Positions 25,350-33,521 of a DNA stretch of 64,000 bases are shown here, piece by piece; the stretch's first letter is position 1; the number at the start of each line of letters is the position of its first letter. The position numbers were made by a program, and so were the translations under genes. Below the pieces are notes generated by a model. That model had not been told where the DNA came from, ran no database searches, and saw only the letters and a list, made by a program, of their open reading frames with translations. Where the stretch lies: the NCBI RefSeq assembly GCF_050699935.1, contig NZ_JBOHGB010000003.1, positions 84,578 to 148,577 of the forward strand. The letters run 5' to 3'. Source of the DNA: Actinophytocola sp050699935 (GTDB lineage: Bacteria > Actinomycetota > Actinomycetes > Mycobacteriales > Pseudonocardiaceae).

Positions 25350-26798
25350 ATGCTGACGTCAGGCCAGCTCCTCGCCGAGCGGTACCGGCTGTCGCGCCGG
25401 ATCGCCGTCGGCGGCATGGGCGAGGTCTGGGAGGCCGCGGACACCCGGCTGGACCGGCGCGTGGCCATCAAGGTGCTCAAGCCGGAGCTGTGCGGGGACG
25501 CGGAGTTCCTGCACCGCTTCCGCACGGAGGCGCGTACCACGGCCTCGCTGAACCATCCGGGCATCGCCGCGGTGCACGACTACGGCGAGACGGCGGCGGT
25601 CGTGGACGGCCCGAAGGACACCGCGTACCTGGTGATGGAGCTCGTCGAGGGCGACCCGCTCGCGGCGATCCTGGCCAAGGAGCGGCGGATCGGCGCGGAG
25701 CGGACGCTGGAGATCCTCGAGCAGGCCGGCAACGCGCTGCAGGCCGCGCACGAGCGCGGCTACGTCCACCGGGACGTCAAGCCCGGCAACATCATGGTGA
25801 CGCCGAACGCCGACGGCCGGATCACGGTGAAGCTCACCGACTTCGGCATCGCCAAGGCGGCCGACGCGGCTCCGGTGACCCGTTCCGGCATGGTCATGGG
25901 CACCGCTCACTACATCGCCCCGGAGCAGGCCCTCGGGCACGAGGCCGAGCCGGCGAGCGACGTCTACTCGCTCGCGGTGGTCGGCTACGAGTGCCTCGCG
26001 GGGCACCGGCCGTTCCTGTCGGAGAACGCGGTGACCGTCGCGATGATGCACATCCGGGACATGCCGCCGCCGCTGCCGCCGGACGTCCCGCCGCACGCGC
26101 GCGCGGTGGTCGAGGCGACGCTGGTGAAGGACCCGGCGCGGCGCTACGGCAGCGGCGGGGAGTTCGCCGCCGCGGTGGCCGCGGTGCGCTCCGGGCACCC
26201 GCTGCCGACGCCGTCCGGCCGGGCGCTGACTCCCAACCGCGGACCGGCGAACGCGAGCAACCCGGCCATGCTGCCGATCGGCCCGCCGAGTGCGCCGCAC
26301 CAGGCGCCGGGCACGGGCTCGTTCCCACTCGGCCCGCCACCAACGCCACGGCGAAACCGCACCGCGATGTGGGTTCTGATCGTTGTCCTGGCGGTGCTAC
26401 TCCTGGCGCTGGCGGGCTTCGGGATCGCCATGCTGGCGGACGGGGATCGGGGTACGGGCGGCGAATCCAGACCGGAGTCGTCGAGCCCGGTCGGAGACGA
26501 GGACAATGACGGCGGCGCAGGCGCTGGAGCTCAGCCGGGCAACACGCCGATACCGAGCCACGACGAACCGGAACCGGGCGAGTTCGTCGAGGTGGATGAC
26601 CGCAAGTTCATCGGCAGGCCGGCGTCCTACGCCGCGGAGAGTCTGGAGCGCGAGGGGCTCGTCCCGGTGGTCGTGGCCCAAGGCGGACGCGAGCCGGACG
26701 ACCCGGACAACTGCACGGTCATCGAGATCGACGCGGACGGGCCGTTGCGGGTCGGGACCGAGGTCCCGATCTTTTGCGACGAGGAAGAAGGCCCGTAG
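25350..26798 (+). CDS. pknA: PknA: receptor-type Ser/Thr protein kinase
   Basis: A 482-residue Hanks-type kinase. The glycine loop is AVGGMGEVWEA, the catalytic Lys is in VAIKVLK (about 41), the catalytic loop is HRDVKPGNIM (about 140), then DFGIAK and APEQAL. A Pro-rich juxtamembrane region and one helix (about 340-362) lead to a short external part. Unlike typical M. tuberculosis PknA, the external part looks like one PASTA-like unit (FIGRPASYAAESLEREGL) with a Cys pair. It controls elongation and division with PknB. The gene begins with ATG 25350. Confidence 0.92.
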   Translation: MLTSGQLLAERYRLSRRIAVGGMGEVWEAADTRLDRRVAIKVLKPELCGDAEFLHRFRTEARTTASLNHPGIAAVHDYGETAAVVDGPKDTAYLVMELVEGDPLAAILAKERRIGAERTLEILEQAGNALQAAHERGYVHRDVKPGNIMVTPNADGRITVKLTDFGIAKAADAAPVTRSGMVMGTAHYIAPEQALGHEAEPASDVYSLAVVGYECLAGHRPFLSENAVTVAMMHIRDMPPPLPPDVPPHARAVVEATLVKDPARRYGSGGEFAAAVAAVRSGHPLPTPSGRALTPNRGPANASNPAMLPIGPPSAPHQAPGTGSFPLGPPPTPRRNRTAMWVLIVVLAVLLLALAGFGIAMLADGDRGTGGESRPESSSPVGDEDNDGGAGAGAQPGNTPIPSHDEPEPGEFVEVDDRKFIGRPASYAAESLEREGLVPVVVAQGGREPDDPDNCTVIEIDADGPLRVGTEVPIFCDEEEGP

Positions 26799-26886
26799 CG
26801 ATGATTTGCCGTAGCCGGGAGCACATGTCGGGCATGATTGGCGCACGCGCAGCGCAGCTGCAGACGAGGATCGAGACGACATACCG

Positions 26887-28875
26887 ATGACCACTCCGAG
26901 ACTGCTCTCCAATCGGTACGAGCTGGGCGAGGTGCTCGGCTACGGTGGCATGTCCGAGGTCCACCGTGGTAGGGACGTCCGCCTCGGGCGGGACGTCGCC
27001 GTCAAGGTGCTGCGTGCCGACCTGGCCCGCGATCCGCAGTTCCAGGAGCGGTTCCGGCGCGAGGCGCAGAACGCCGCGGCGCTGAACCATCCAGCGATCG
27101 TCGCCGTGTACGACACCGGCGAGACCAGGACCGAGCACGGCCCGCTGCCCTACATCGTCATGGAGTACGTGGACGGCCGGACGCTGCGCGACATCGTGAA
27201 GACCGAAGGCCCGCTGCCCGGCCAGCGTGCGATGGAGATCATGGCCGACGTCTCCGCGGCACTGGACTTCTCGCACCGGCACGGCATCGTGCACCGGGAC
27301 GTCAAGCCCGCCAACGTGATGATCACCAAGACCGGCGCGGTCAAGGTGATGGACTTCGGCATCGCCCGCGCGGTCGCGGACGGGCAGGCCGCGGTCACCC
27401 AGACCGCCGCGGTGATCGGCACCGCCCAGTACCTCTCCCCCGAGCAGGCACGCGGCGAGGCGGTCGACGCGCGCAGCGACGTCTACGCGGCCGGCTGCGT
27501 GCTGTTCGAGCTGCTCACCGGCGAGCCGCCGTTCACCGGGGACTCCCCGGTCGCGGTGGCCTACCAGCACGTCCGGGAGGACCCGAAGCCGCCCTCGGCG
27601 CTCAACTCCCGGGTCTCGCCGGCGCTGGACGCGATCGTGCTGAAGGCGATGTCCAAGGGCGCGCCCAACCGGTACCAGTCGGCCGCCGAGATGCGCACGG
27701 ACCTCGTCCGCGTGCTGTCCAACCAGCGGCCGCACGCGCCGATGGTGATGACCGACGACGAGCGCACCACGATCATGTCGCAGGGCCGCTCGCCCGAGAC
27801 GACCCGGGGCCGGCACCGCCCGGCGGCGCTCGCCAACAACTACGACGACTACGACCCGTACGAGGACGAGGAGGAGGAGCGGCGGCGCCGGCGCAAGAAG
27901 GGCTGGATCATCGCCCTGGTGGCCGCGCTCGCGCTCGCCCTGATCGGGTTCATCGCATGGCTCATGGCCACGGTGTTCAGCAGCGAACCGGTGTCCAACG
28001 AGGTCACGGTGCCCAACGTGGTCGGCCAGATCGCCGACGAGGCCCAGCGCGACCTCACCGACCAGGGCTTCGAGGTGACCCTGGAGTCGGTGCCGTGCCA
28101 GGCCTCCCCGGACGGCCAGCCGGGACGGTGCGGGCCCGACAGCGTCGGCAAGGTCATCGACTCCGACCCGGCACCGGGCGAGAAGATGAAGAAGACCGAC
28201 CGGCTCACCCTGCTCGTCGGCGCCCCGGCGGAGAAGGTCAACGTCCCCGACGTGACCGGCCGCTCGCCGGAGGAGGCGCGCCAGCTGCTCAAGGACGAGG
28301 GCCTCGGGGTCGCTCCGGAGCAGGAGGAGCGGGAGGTCGACGACCCCGATGACGTCGGCAAGGTCATCGCCACCGACCCGACCGTCGGGCAGCCGGTGCC
28401 CAAGGGCAGCTCGGTGAAGCTGATCGTCGGCAAGGAGCAGGAAGAGGTCAACGTTCCGGACCTGACCGGCCAGGACGTCGACACCGCGCGCGCCAACCTC
28501 GAGAGCCTCGGCTTCCAGGTCGAGGTGGAGGAGGTGGACTCCGACCAGCCGGAGGGGACGGTCGTCGATCAGGATCCGAAGAACTCCGAGGAGCCGCCGG
28601 GCACGACGGTCAATCTGAAGGTGTCGAACGGCGAGAACGATGACGAGGACCAGTTCACGATGCCGAACATCCTGGGGGCGACCCAGGCCGAGGCGGAGGC
28701 GGCACTGCGCCAGCTCGGCTGGACCGGCCAGTTCAACCCCCGCAGCGGCGAGACCGACGACCCGGCCGAGTTCAACCGGATCATCGACGCGGAGTTCGGC
28801 GAGGGTCAGGAGATCGACAAGGACGAGACGATCGGGATCACGATCGCCGACGAGCTGGGAGTCGGCCGGCGCTGA
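26887..28875 (+). CDS. pknB: PknB: Ser/Thr kinase with four PASTA repeats
   Basis: A 662-residue receptor kinase. Kinase motifs are GYGGMSEVHRG, VAVKVLRADL, HRDVKPANVMI, DFGIARAV and the activation loop TQTAAVIGTAQYL with the Thr residues that are autophosphorylated in the family. A Lys/Arg juxtamembrane segment and one helix (about 339-361) precede four PASTA units starting at VTVPNVVG, VNVPDVTG, VNVPDLTG and FTMPNILG. PASTA units bind muropeptides or lipid II. An 88-base gap separates it from pknA, with no clear terminator, so it is probably co-transcribed. Confidence 0.95.
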   Translation: MTTPRLLSNRYELGEVLGYGGMSEVHRGRDVRLGRDVAVKVLRADLARDPQFQERFRREAQNAAALNHPAIVAVYDTGETRTEHGPLPYIVMEYVDGRTLRDIVKTEGPLPGQRAMEIMADVSAALDFSHRHGIVHRDVKPANVMITKTGAVKVMDFGIARAVADGQAAVTQTAAVIGTAQYLSPEQARGEAVDARSDVYAAGCVLFELLTGEPPFTGDSPVAVAYQHVREDPKPPSALNSRVSPALDAIVLKAMSKGAPNRYQSAAEMRTDLVRVLSNQRPHAPMVMTDDERTTIMSQGRSPETTRGRHRPAALANNYDDYDPYEDEEEERRRRRKKGWIIALVAALALALIGFIAWLMATVFSSEPVSNEVTVPNVVGQIADEAQRDLTDQGFEVTLESVPCQASPDGQPGRCGPDSVGKVIDSDPAPGEKMKKTDRLTLLVGAPAEKVNVPDVTGRSPEEARQLLKDEGLGVAPEQEEREVDDPDDVGKVIATDPTVGQPVPKGSSVKLIVGKEQEEVNVPDLTGQDVDTARANLESLGFQVEVEEVDSDQPEGTVVDQDPKNSEEPPGTTVNLKVSNGENDDEDQFTMPNILGATQAEAEAALRQLGWTGQFNPRSGETDDPAEFNRIIDAEFGEGQEIDKDETIGITIADELGVGRR

Positions 28876-28892
28876 CGAAGCCGGGCTGACGA

Positions 28893-29604
28893 ATGCGGCT
28901 CGCGGTCGTCGGCGCCGGGTGATCGGCCTGGCGACCGCGGACGCGTTGCCCGCGGCGCGGCGCCCTGGAACTTCGCGGTGGGCGAGGTCGGGTGCCTCGA
29001 GGCGGGCGTGCCGATGGCGGCCCGCTCGGCCGGCAGCTCCCGGATCTTCCGGTTGGCGCACGCCGATCCCGGTCTGGTCGGGTAAGCGGCGAACGCCCGG
29101 ACGCGGTGGGCGGAGTGGTCCGCACGCGCGGGCGTGCCGCTCGTCGGCTCCGAAGGCGTGGCGCTCACCGGCCCGCCGGCGCGGGACTGGCCGGCCGCGA
29201 TGGCCGCCGCGGAGGCGGGCCACTGTCTGGTCGACGACGTCGCGTCGTCGGGTCTGCCGGCGGCCCGGAGGCGATGGCGGGTCCGGCGCTGCTCGACCCG
29301 GCCGGCGAGGTCATCGACGTGCCGGCCACGGCGGCGTTCCGGCGGTCTGCGGTGGGCCCGGCGGTGCGGCCCCGGGCACGTGCACCGGCTCGACGTGTCC
29401 GACGACCGTGTGACGCTGCTCGGCTCGGCCGGTGTCCGCCGGACCGGGTCGTGGTGGCGGCCGCGCGGCGGTCCCGGCGCGGGTCCCGGGGCCTGGTGCG
29501 GGCCTACGTGCGCGCGGTCCTGGGCGGCGAGGACGAGGTCGTCGAGGAGGTCCACTGCGATCACCCGCCAGGCCTCGGCGGCACGGTCCCCGACATCCGC
29601 CCGG
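28893..29604 (+). pseudogene. Decayed FAD-dependent amino-acid/amine oxidoreductase
   Basis: Between pknB and pabA, the plus strand carries pieces of one FAD oxidoreductase in different frames. It begins MRLAVVGAG and hits a stop; in the next frame it continues VIGLATADAL. A third stretch reads MAARSAGSSRIFRLAHADPG, then an in-frame stop, then AANARTRWAEWSARAGVPLV and on to the GLPAARR stretch. Another frame gives GPALLDPAGEVIDVPATAAF and then VHRLDVSDDRVTLLGSAGVR. This order (dinucleotide motif, Ser-Arg-rich segment, FRLAH, substrate domain) is that of monomeric sarcosine oxidase/N-methyltryptophan-oxidase relatives. At least three frameshifts and one stop mean no product. Fragments in minus-strand frames are not coherent. 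Confidence 0.75.
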
Positions 29605-30258
29605 CTAGCTCGTCGTGGCGGCGTCCGCGAGGGTGCGCAGCTGGTCGGTCAGCTCGGTCACGCGATGTTCGGGGACCGGGTGGCCGCTGGCCGCGAGCCA
29701 GTTGGCCAGCATGCGGTGGCCGCCCTCGGTCAGCACGGACTCCGGGTGGAACTGCACGCCCTCCACGGGGAGCTCGCGGTGGCGCATCGCCATCACGATG
29801 CCGGTGTCGGTCTCGCCGGTGATCTCGAAGTCGTCGGGAATCGTGTCGCGCAGCACGGTCAGCGAGTGGTAGCGGGTCGCGGTGAACGGGTCCGGCTGGC
29901 CGGCCAGCACGCCCACGCCCTTGTGGTGGACCTGGCTCGTCTTGCCGTGCAACAGCTCGGGCGCACGGTCCACGACCGCACCCCAGGCCACGCCGATCGC
30001 CTGGTGGCCCAGGCACACGCCGAACACCGGCACCGACCCGTCCGCGCACCGGCGGACGACGTCGATGCTCGCACCCGCGCGTTCCGGCGTGCTCGGGCCG
30101 GGGCTGACCAGAACCCCGTCGAACCCGGCGAGCGCGTCCGGCGCGGTGAGCTCCGCGTCGTCGTTGCGCCGCACCACGCACTCGGCCCCGAGCTGGGCCA
30201 GATACTGCACGAGGTTGTAGACGAAGCTGTCGTAGTTGTCGACCACCAGCACGCGCAT
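29605..30258 (-). CDS. pabA: Glutamine amidotransferase of anthranilate/aminodeoxychorismate synthase (PabA/TrpG)
   Basis: A 217-residue class I glutaminase that supplies ammonia to PabB or TrpE. It starts MRVLVVDNYDSFVYNLVQYL. The catalytic Cys is in VFGVCLGHQAIG, the His and Glu in GVQFHPESVLTEGG, and the oxyanion segment is SPGPSTPERAG. It occupies the position of M. tuberculosis trpG (between pknB and crgA), which, being far from trp genes, probably serves folate synthesis too. ATG 30258 is preceded at seven bases by TATGTT, indicating a leaderless mRNA. An upstream in-frame extension crosses the promoter and is rejected. Confidence 0.92.
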   Translation of the reverse strand: MRVLVVDNYDSFVYNLVQYLAQLGAECVVRRNDDAELTAPDALAGFDGVLVSPGPSTPERAGASIDVVRRCADGSVPVFGVCLGHQAIGVAWGAVVDRAPELLHGKTSQVHHKGVGVLAGQPDPFTATRYHSLTVLRDTIPDDFEITGETDTGIVMAMRHRELPVEGVQFHPESVLTEGGHRMLANWLAASGHPVPEHRVTELTDQLRTLADAATTS

Positions 30259-30265
30259 GGCTGAC

Positions 30266-30271
30266 AACATA
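30266..30271 (-). promoter_or_regulatory. -10 element TATGTT of pabA, in a shared divergent promoter
   Basis: On the minus strand TATGTT is followed by seven bases and the pabA ATG, the spacing of a leaderless transcript. The same bases read on the plus strand give AACATACTT, a possible -10 for the APC transporter, about 25 bases before its GTG at 30299. The two promoters would overlap. Confidence 0.5.
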
Positions 30272-30298
30272 CTTCTTAACCACACCCAGGGGGTGCCC

Positions 30299-31504
30299 GT
30301 GCCGCTGGCGCGACGACTCGGTCCGGTGGACGCGACCGCCATCGGACTCGGCTCGATGCTCGGAGCCGGCGTGTTCGCGGTGTTCGCCCCGGCCGCGGCG
30401 AGCGCCGGCGGCCTGGTGCCGGTCGCGCTGCTGATCGCGGGGTTCGTCGCCTACTGCAACGCGGTCGCCTCCGCACAGCTGGCCGCCGCGTACCCGACCT
30501 CGGGCGGAACCTACTTCTACGGCAGGGAACGGCTCGGCCCGTGGTGGGGGTTCACGGCCGGCTGGGGCTTCGTCGTCGGCAAGACCGCCAGCTGCGCGGC
30601 GATGGCCCTGACCTTCGCCTCCTACACCGCACCCGGTCTCGCCCAGCCGGTCGCGGTGGCAGCCGTGCTGGCGCTGACGGCGGTCAACTACCGCGGCGTC
30701 ATCCGGACCGCGCTGGTCACCAAGATCCTCCTGGCGATCGTGCTCGCCGTGCTGCTGACAACGGTCACACTGTCCACTCCAGACGTGTCCGAAGTAGACA
30801 TCACCGGGGCGTCGCCGGGCGGAGTGCTGCAGGCGGCCGGGTTGCTGTTCTTCGCGTTCGCCGGCTACGCACGGATCGCCACCCTGGGCGAGGAGGTCCG
30901 CGACCCACGCCGGACGATCCCGCGGGCGATCCTCGGCGCGCTGGCGGTCGCGCTCGCGGTGTACCTGCTCATCGCGCTCACCCTGCTCGCCGTTCTCGGC
31001 GCCGAGCGGCTGGCCGGCTCGAGCGCCCCGCTCGCCGACGCCATGCGCGAGGCGGGCAGGCCGGCGTGGATCGTCACGGTCGGCGCGGCTGCGGCGAGCC
31101 TCGGCGCACTGCTGGCGCTCATCGCGGGCGTCGGCCGCACCGCGCTCGCGATGGCCCGCAACCGCGACCTGCCGGGCGGGCTCGCCGCCGTGCACCCCCG
31201 GTTCTCCGTGCCGCACCACGCCGAGCTCGCGGTCGCCGCCGTGGTGTGCGCGATCGTGCTCGTGGCCGACCTGCGCGAGATGATCGGGTTCTCGTCGTTC
31301 GGCGTGCTCGTGTACTACGCGATCGCCAACCTGTCCGCGTACACCCAGCCCCGGGCCGACCGCCGCTGGCCGCGCGCGCTGAACGTCACGGGTGTGGTCG
31401 GCTGTCTCGTGCTGGCGGCCACGCTGCCCGCGACCTCGGTGCTGGTGGGGCTCGGCGTGTTCGCCGTGGGCCTCGCCGGCCGGGCGGTCGCTACTCGACG
31501 CTGA
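30299..31504 (+). CDS. APC-superfamily amino acid permease
   Basis: A 401-residue transporter of the amino acid-polyamine-organocation superfamily with about twelve helices. The first helix has GLGSMLGAGVFAVF, the substrate-binding GxG(A) motif; helix 6 has FFAFAGYARIATLGEEVRDP, typical of the family. Substrate is unknown; it is short for the family but complete. GTG 30299 is preceded five bases by AGGGGG. An earlier in-frame ATG at 30257 overlaps the pabA start codon and has no ribosome site. Its end overlaps the convergent 51-residue gene by 14 bases. Confidence 0.87.
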   Translation: MPLARRLGPVDATAIGLGSMLGAGVFAVFAPAAASAGGLVPVALLIAGFVAYCNAVASAQLAAAYPTSGGTYFYGRERLGPWWGFTAGWGFVVGKTASCAAMALTFASYTAPGLAQPVAVAAVLALTAVNYRGVIRTALVTKILLAIVLAVLLTTVTLSTPDVSEVDITGASPGGVLQAAGLLFFAFAGYARIATLGEEVRDPRRTIPRAILGALAVALAVYLLIALTLLAVLGAERLAGSSAPLADAMREAGRPAWIVTVGAAAASLGALLALIAGVGRTALAMARNRDLPGGLAAVHPRFSVPHHAELAVAAVVCAIVLVADLREMIGFSSFGVLVYYAIANLSAYTQPRADRRWPRALNVTGVVGCLVLAATLPATSVLVGLGVFAVGLAGRAVATRR

Positions 31505-31646
31505 CCTCGTTGAACGGCAGGTACGGCTCCAGCCACGGGAAGACCACGAACATCAGCAGCGCCACCATGCCGGCGGCGAGCACCAACGCCAGCATCGCGC
31601 GCACCGCGACCGGACCGGGCAGATGTCGCCAGATCCACGCGTACAT
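31491..31646 (-). CDS. Small membrane protein, 51 aa, sortase partner
   Basis: A 51-residue protein with a short N-terminus (MYAWIWRHLPGP), one helix (about 16-37, AMLALVLAAGMVALLMFVVF) and an acidic tail ending FNEVSVE. The ATG overlaps the sortase stop as TGATG, so it is translated with it. Similar small proteins accompany sortase/crgA loci in related actinobacteria as far as I recall; function unknown. Confidence 0.75.
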   Translation of the reverse strand: MYAWIWRHLPGPVAVRAMLALVLAAGMVALLMFVVFPWLEPYLPFNEVSVE

Positions 31647-32557
31647 CAGACGGTCTCCTCCAGCTCCGGCGGCCGCTCGTTGGGCTTGTTCGGATCCTTC
31701 GCCCACTGCTTGGTCAGCACGGCGTGAACGATGAGGCGCTCCTTGTCGGAGAAGCGGGGGTGGCAGGTCGTGAGCGTCATCAGCGAGGCCATCTCGCCCT
31801 TGCTCGGCGGGGTGGCGCCACTCGGCGGGACCGGTTCGATGACGCCGCCGTTGGTCGGCAGCACGATGTGCTGGCCGACGAGGTCGGCGTACGGGCCGCC
31901 GAGCGGGGCCACGCCCTTGCACTTCGGGTCGGCGCCCTTGCCCTGCGCCCAGCCTTCCCGCTCGTCGGCGAGCGGCAGCATCCGGTAGACGAACCAGCTG
32001 TACTGCGTCTCCACGACGAGCGCGTCGCACGACTGGATCAGGTTGATGTCGTTGAACGGCGCGCCCTTGCCGACCCGGTGGCCGGCGACGGCGAAGTTGC
32101 CGGGCTGGCCGGGGTAGGCCGTCTGCGTGTAGTGGCCGGGACCGATCTCGAGGCTCTCCCCGGTGGTGCCCTCGACGATCGTGAACTGGAAGTCGGCGCC
32201 GAACGACGGGATGTACATCTTCGCGAAGCCGTCGCCTTCGCCCAAACCCTGGAAGTGGTCCTTGCGCTGCGGGTCGGCGGCCTTCGGGTTCTCCCACCTG
32301 CTGTCCAGCGCGCTGGTGGCGTCGCGCTGCTTGCCCGCTGAGACGAGGTCGGTCCAGTAGACCTCGTAGACCACGAACAGCAGCACGACGAGACCGAGAG
32401 TGATCAGCACCTCGCCCGCGTTGCGCACGATCGAGCGACCGCGGTCGGGCTTATGCTGAACCTGCGAGCCCGGCCGAGGCCGCGGGGACGGGACGACGTC
32501 ACCAAGGTCCCCCGAGATGCGACCCGCGCCGTGACCGAGGTGCTGCACAGTGCCCAC
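31646..32557 (-). CDS. Class E sortase
   Basis: A 303-residue membrane transpeptidase. A disordered basic N-terminus (about 1-45) and one helix (about 48-70) precede the sortase domain. Catalytic residues are His in NFAVAGHRVG, Cys in LTTCHPRFS and Arg in the following DKERLIVHAVL segment. Class E enzymes attach LAxTG-type substrates to wall or pili in high-GC Gram-positives. No LAxTG protein is seen nearby, so it is probably a housekeeping enzyme. Divergent from crgA, and coupled to the 51-residue membrane protein. Confidence 0.9.
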   Translation of the reverse strand: MGTVQHLGHGAGRISGDLGDVVPSPRPRPGSQVQHKPDRGRSIVRNAGEVLITLGLVVLLFVVYEVYWTDLVSAGKQRDATSALDSRWENPKAADPQRKDHFQGLGEGDGFAKMYIPSFGADFQFTIVEGTTGESLEIGPGHYTQTAYPGQPGNFAVAGHRVGKGAPFNDINLIQSCDALVVETQYSWFVYRMLPLADEREGWAQGKGADPKCKGVAPLGGPYADLVGQHIVLPTNGGVIEPVPPSGATPPSKGEMASLMTLTTCHPRFSDKERLIVHAVLTKQWAKDPNKPNERPPELEETV

Positions 32558-32606
32558 GCGCGCTCCTTTCGGTCCCCGACCTGTTGGTTCGCCGACCCGC
32601 TCAACT

Positions 32607-32645
32607 ACGTTAACGTGTTGCGGAGTGGACTAGTTCAAACACGTT
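32607..32645. promoter_or_regulatory. Palindrome and inverted repeat between divergent sortase and crgA
   Basis: ACGTTAACGT (32607-32616) is a 10-bp palindrome. AACGTGTT (32612-32619) recurs inverted as AACACGTT (32638-32645), 18 bases apart, about 40 bases before the crgA ATG. The AT-rich character and repeat of ACGT suggest a protein-binding site in a shared promoter region. No specific regulator is recognised. Confidence 0.35.
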
Positions 32646-32684
32646 CACGGATGCGTTCAAGCTACACGTCAGGTGAGGACGACC

Positions 32685-32951
32685 ATGCCCAAGTCCAAGG
32701 TTCGCAAGAAGGCGGTCTACACACCACCCGCCGATCGACGTACACCGGTGAAGGTGAAGGCCGCAGGGCCATCCCACCCGGTCTACGTGGCCGTCATGCT
32801 CGGGATGATGCTGCTGGGGCTGGCATGGCTCGTGGTCAACTACATCGCCGGCGAGAGCGTCCCGCTCATGAAGGACCTCGCCAACTGGAACTTCGCGGTG
32901 GGCTTCGCGCTGATGATCGGTGGACTGCTGATGACCATGCGGTGGCGCTGA
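32685..32951 (+). CDS. crgA: CrgA: cell-division membrane protein
   Basis: An 88-residue protein with a basic N-terminus (MPKSKVRKKAVYTPP) and two membrane helices (about 33-53 and 65-84). It coordinates FtsZ, FtsI and FtsQ in actinobacterial division. The sequence HPVYVAVMLGMMLLGLAWLV and NWNFAVGFALMIGGL are typical. ATG 32685 has GGTGAGGA upstream; the gene stands divergent from the sortase. Confidence 0.93.
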   Translation: MPKSKVRKKAVYTPPADRRTPVKVKAAGPSHPVYVAVMLGMMLLGLAWLVVNYIAGESVPLMKDLANWNFAVGFALMIGGLLMTMRWR

Positions 32952-32973
32952 GCGTCCGACGTCCGGCAATACC

Positions 32974-32989
32974 CGTTTCACGTGGATGC
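32974..32989. promoter_or_regulatory. Degenerate parS-like half site
   Basis: The sequence CGTTTCACGTGGATGC matches the parS consensus TGTTTCACGTGAAACA in the central GTTTCACGTG but fails in the right arm. It lies just after crgA, 21 kb from the perfect sites. ParB binding here would be weak if real. Confidence 0.3.
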
Positions 32990-33039
32990 ACCCGTTCAGC
33001 GCAGTGTGACTGAACCACAAGGGTGTAAGTCATCCCCAG

Positions 33040-33061
33040 TGTGGATAACCGCTGTGGATAA
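33040..33061. other. Two tandem perfect DnaA boxes (TGTGGATAA)
   Basis: TGTGGATAA occurs at 33040-33048 and 33053-33061 in the same orientation, 13 bases apart. This is the reverse of the classic TTATCCACA box. They lie in the crgA/PH-gene gap, 16 kb from oriC and 30 bases before the PH-domain gene, so DnaA could titrate here or regulate that gene. Confidence 0.6.
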
Positions 33062-33092
33062 CTCGATTTGCCGATCCGGAGCGTGACGCCCG

Positions 33093-33512
33093 TTGACCGT
33101 CCCGACCGCGCGGAGCTGGGCGCCCAGGGCCGAGCTGGCGGCCCTGGCGTGGGTGCTGGCCGCGGCCGCGGCGGCGTGGGCCTGGTTCTCCGACGATCCG
33201 CCCGGTCGGTTGCTGCTGGGCACCGTGGCCCTGGTCCTCGCGGTCGCCGGCCTGTTCGGCGTCCTGGTCCGGCCCCGGCTCGCGGCCGACTCGACGGGGG
33301 TCACCGTGCGCGGGCTGACCAGCACCCGCCGGTGGTCGTGGGCCGAGGTGAACGTGCGGCTCGTCCGCACCCGCCGGCTCGGTCGGGACGTCGCCACGGT
33401 CGAGCTCGACGCCGAGCGCGCCGAGGTGCCGGCGCTGGTCGTACTCGGCCGGCTGGACCTCGGCGCGGACCCGCGGGACGTCGTCGACGCGCTGCTGGAG
33501 CTGCGAACCTGA
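33093..33512 (+). CDS. PH-domain (DUF2581-like) membrane protein
   Basis: A 139-residue protein with two N-terminal helices (about 14-31 and 40-58) and a small bacterial PH-like cytoplasmic domain (RLAADSTGVTVRGLTSTRRW through LLELRT). It is at the place of M. tuberculosis Rv0010c, next to crgA and ppiA. The start is TTG 33093, with GGAG 11 bases upstream; no better in-frame start exists. Role unknown, possibly wall- or division-linked by context. Confidence 0.75.
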   Translation: MTVPTARSWAPRAELAALAWVLAAAAAAWAWFSDDPPGRLLLGTVALVLAVAGLFGVLVRPRLAADSTGVTVRGLTSTRRWSWAEVNVRLVRTRRLGRDVATVELDAERAEVPALVVLGRLDLGADPRDVVDALLELRT

Positions 33513-33521
33513 GCCAGGCGG

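Noticed and set aside
23696..25564. A long minus-strand open frame opposite pbpA
   Set aside because: PbpA has all active-site motifs on the plus strand; the antisense frame has none and no ribosome site.
26719..29223. A very long minus-strand open frame opposite pknB
   Set aside because: It is the complement of a high-GC gene with strong kinase and PASTA motifs; its product is His/Arg/Leu-rich without any domain.
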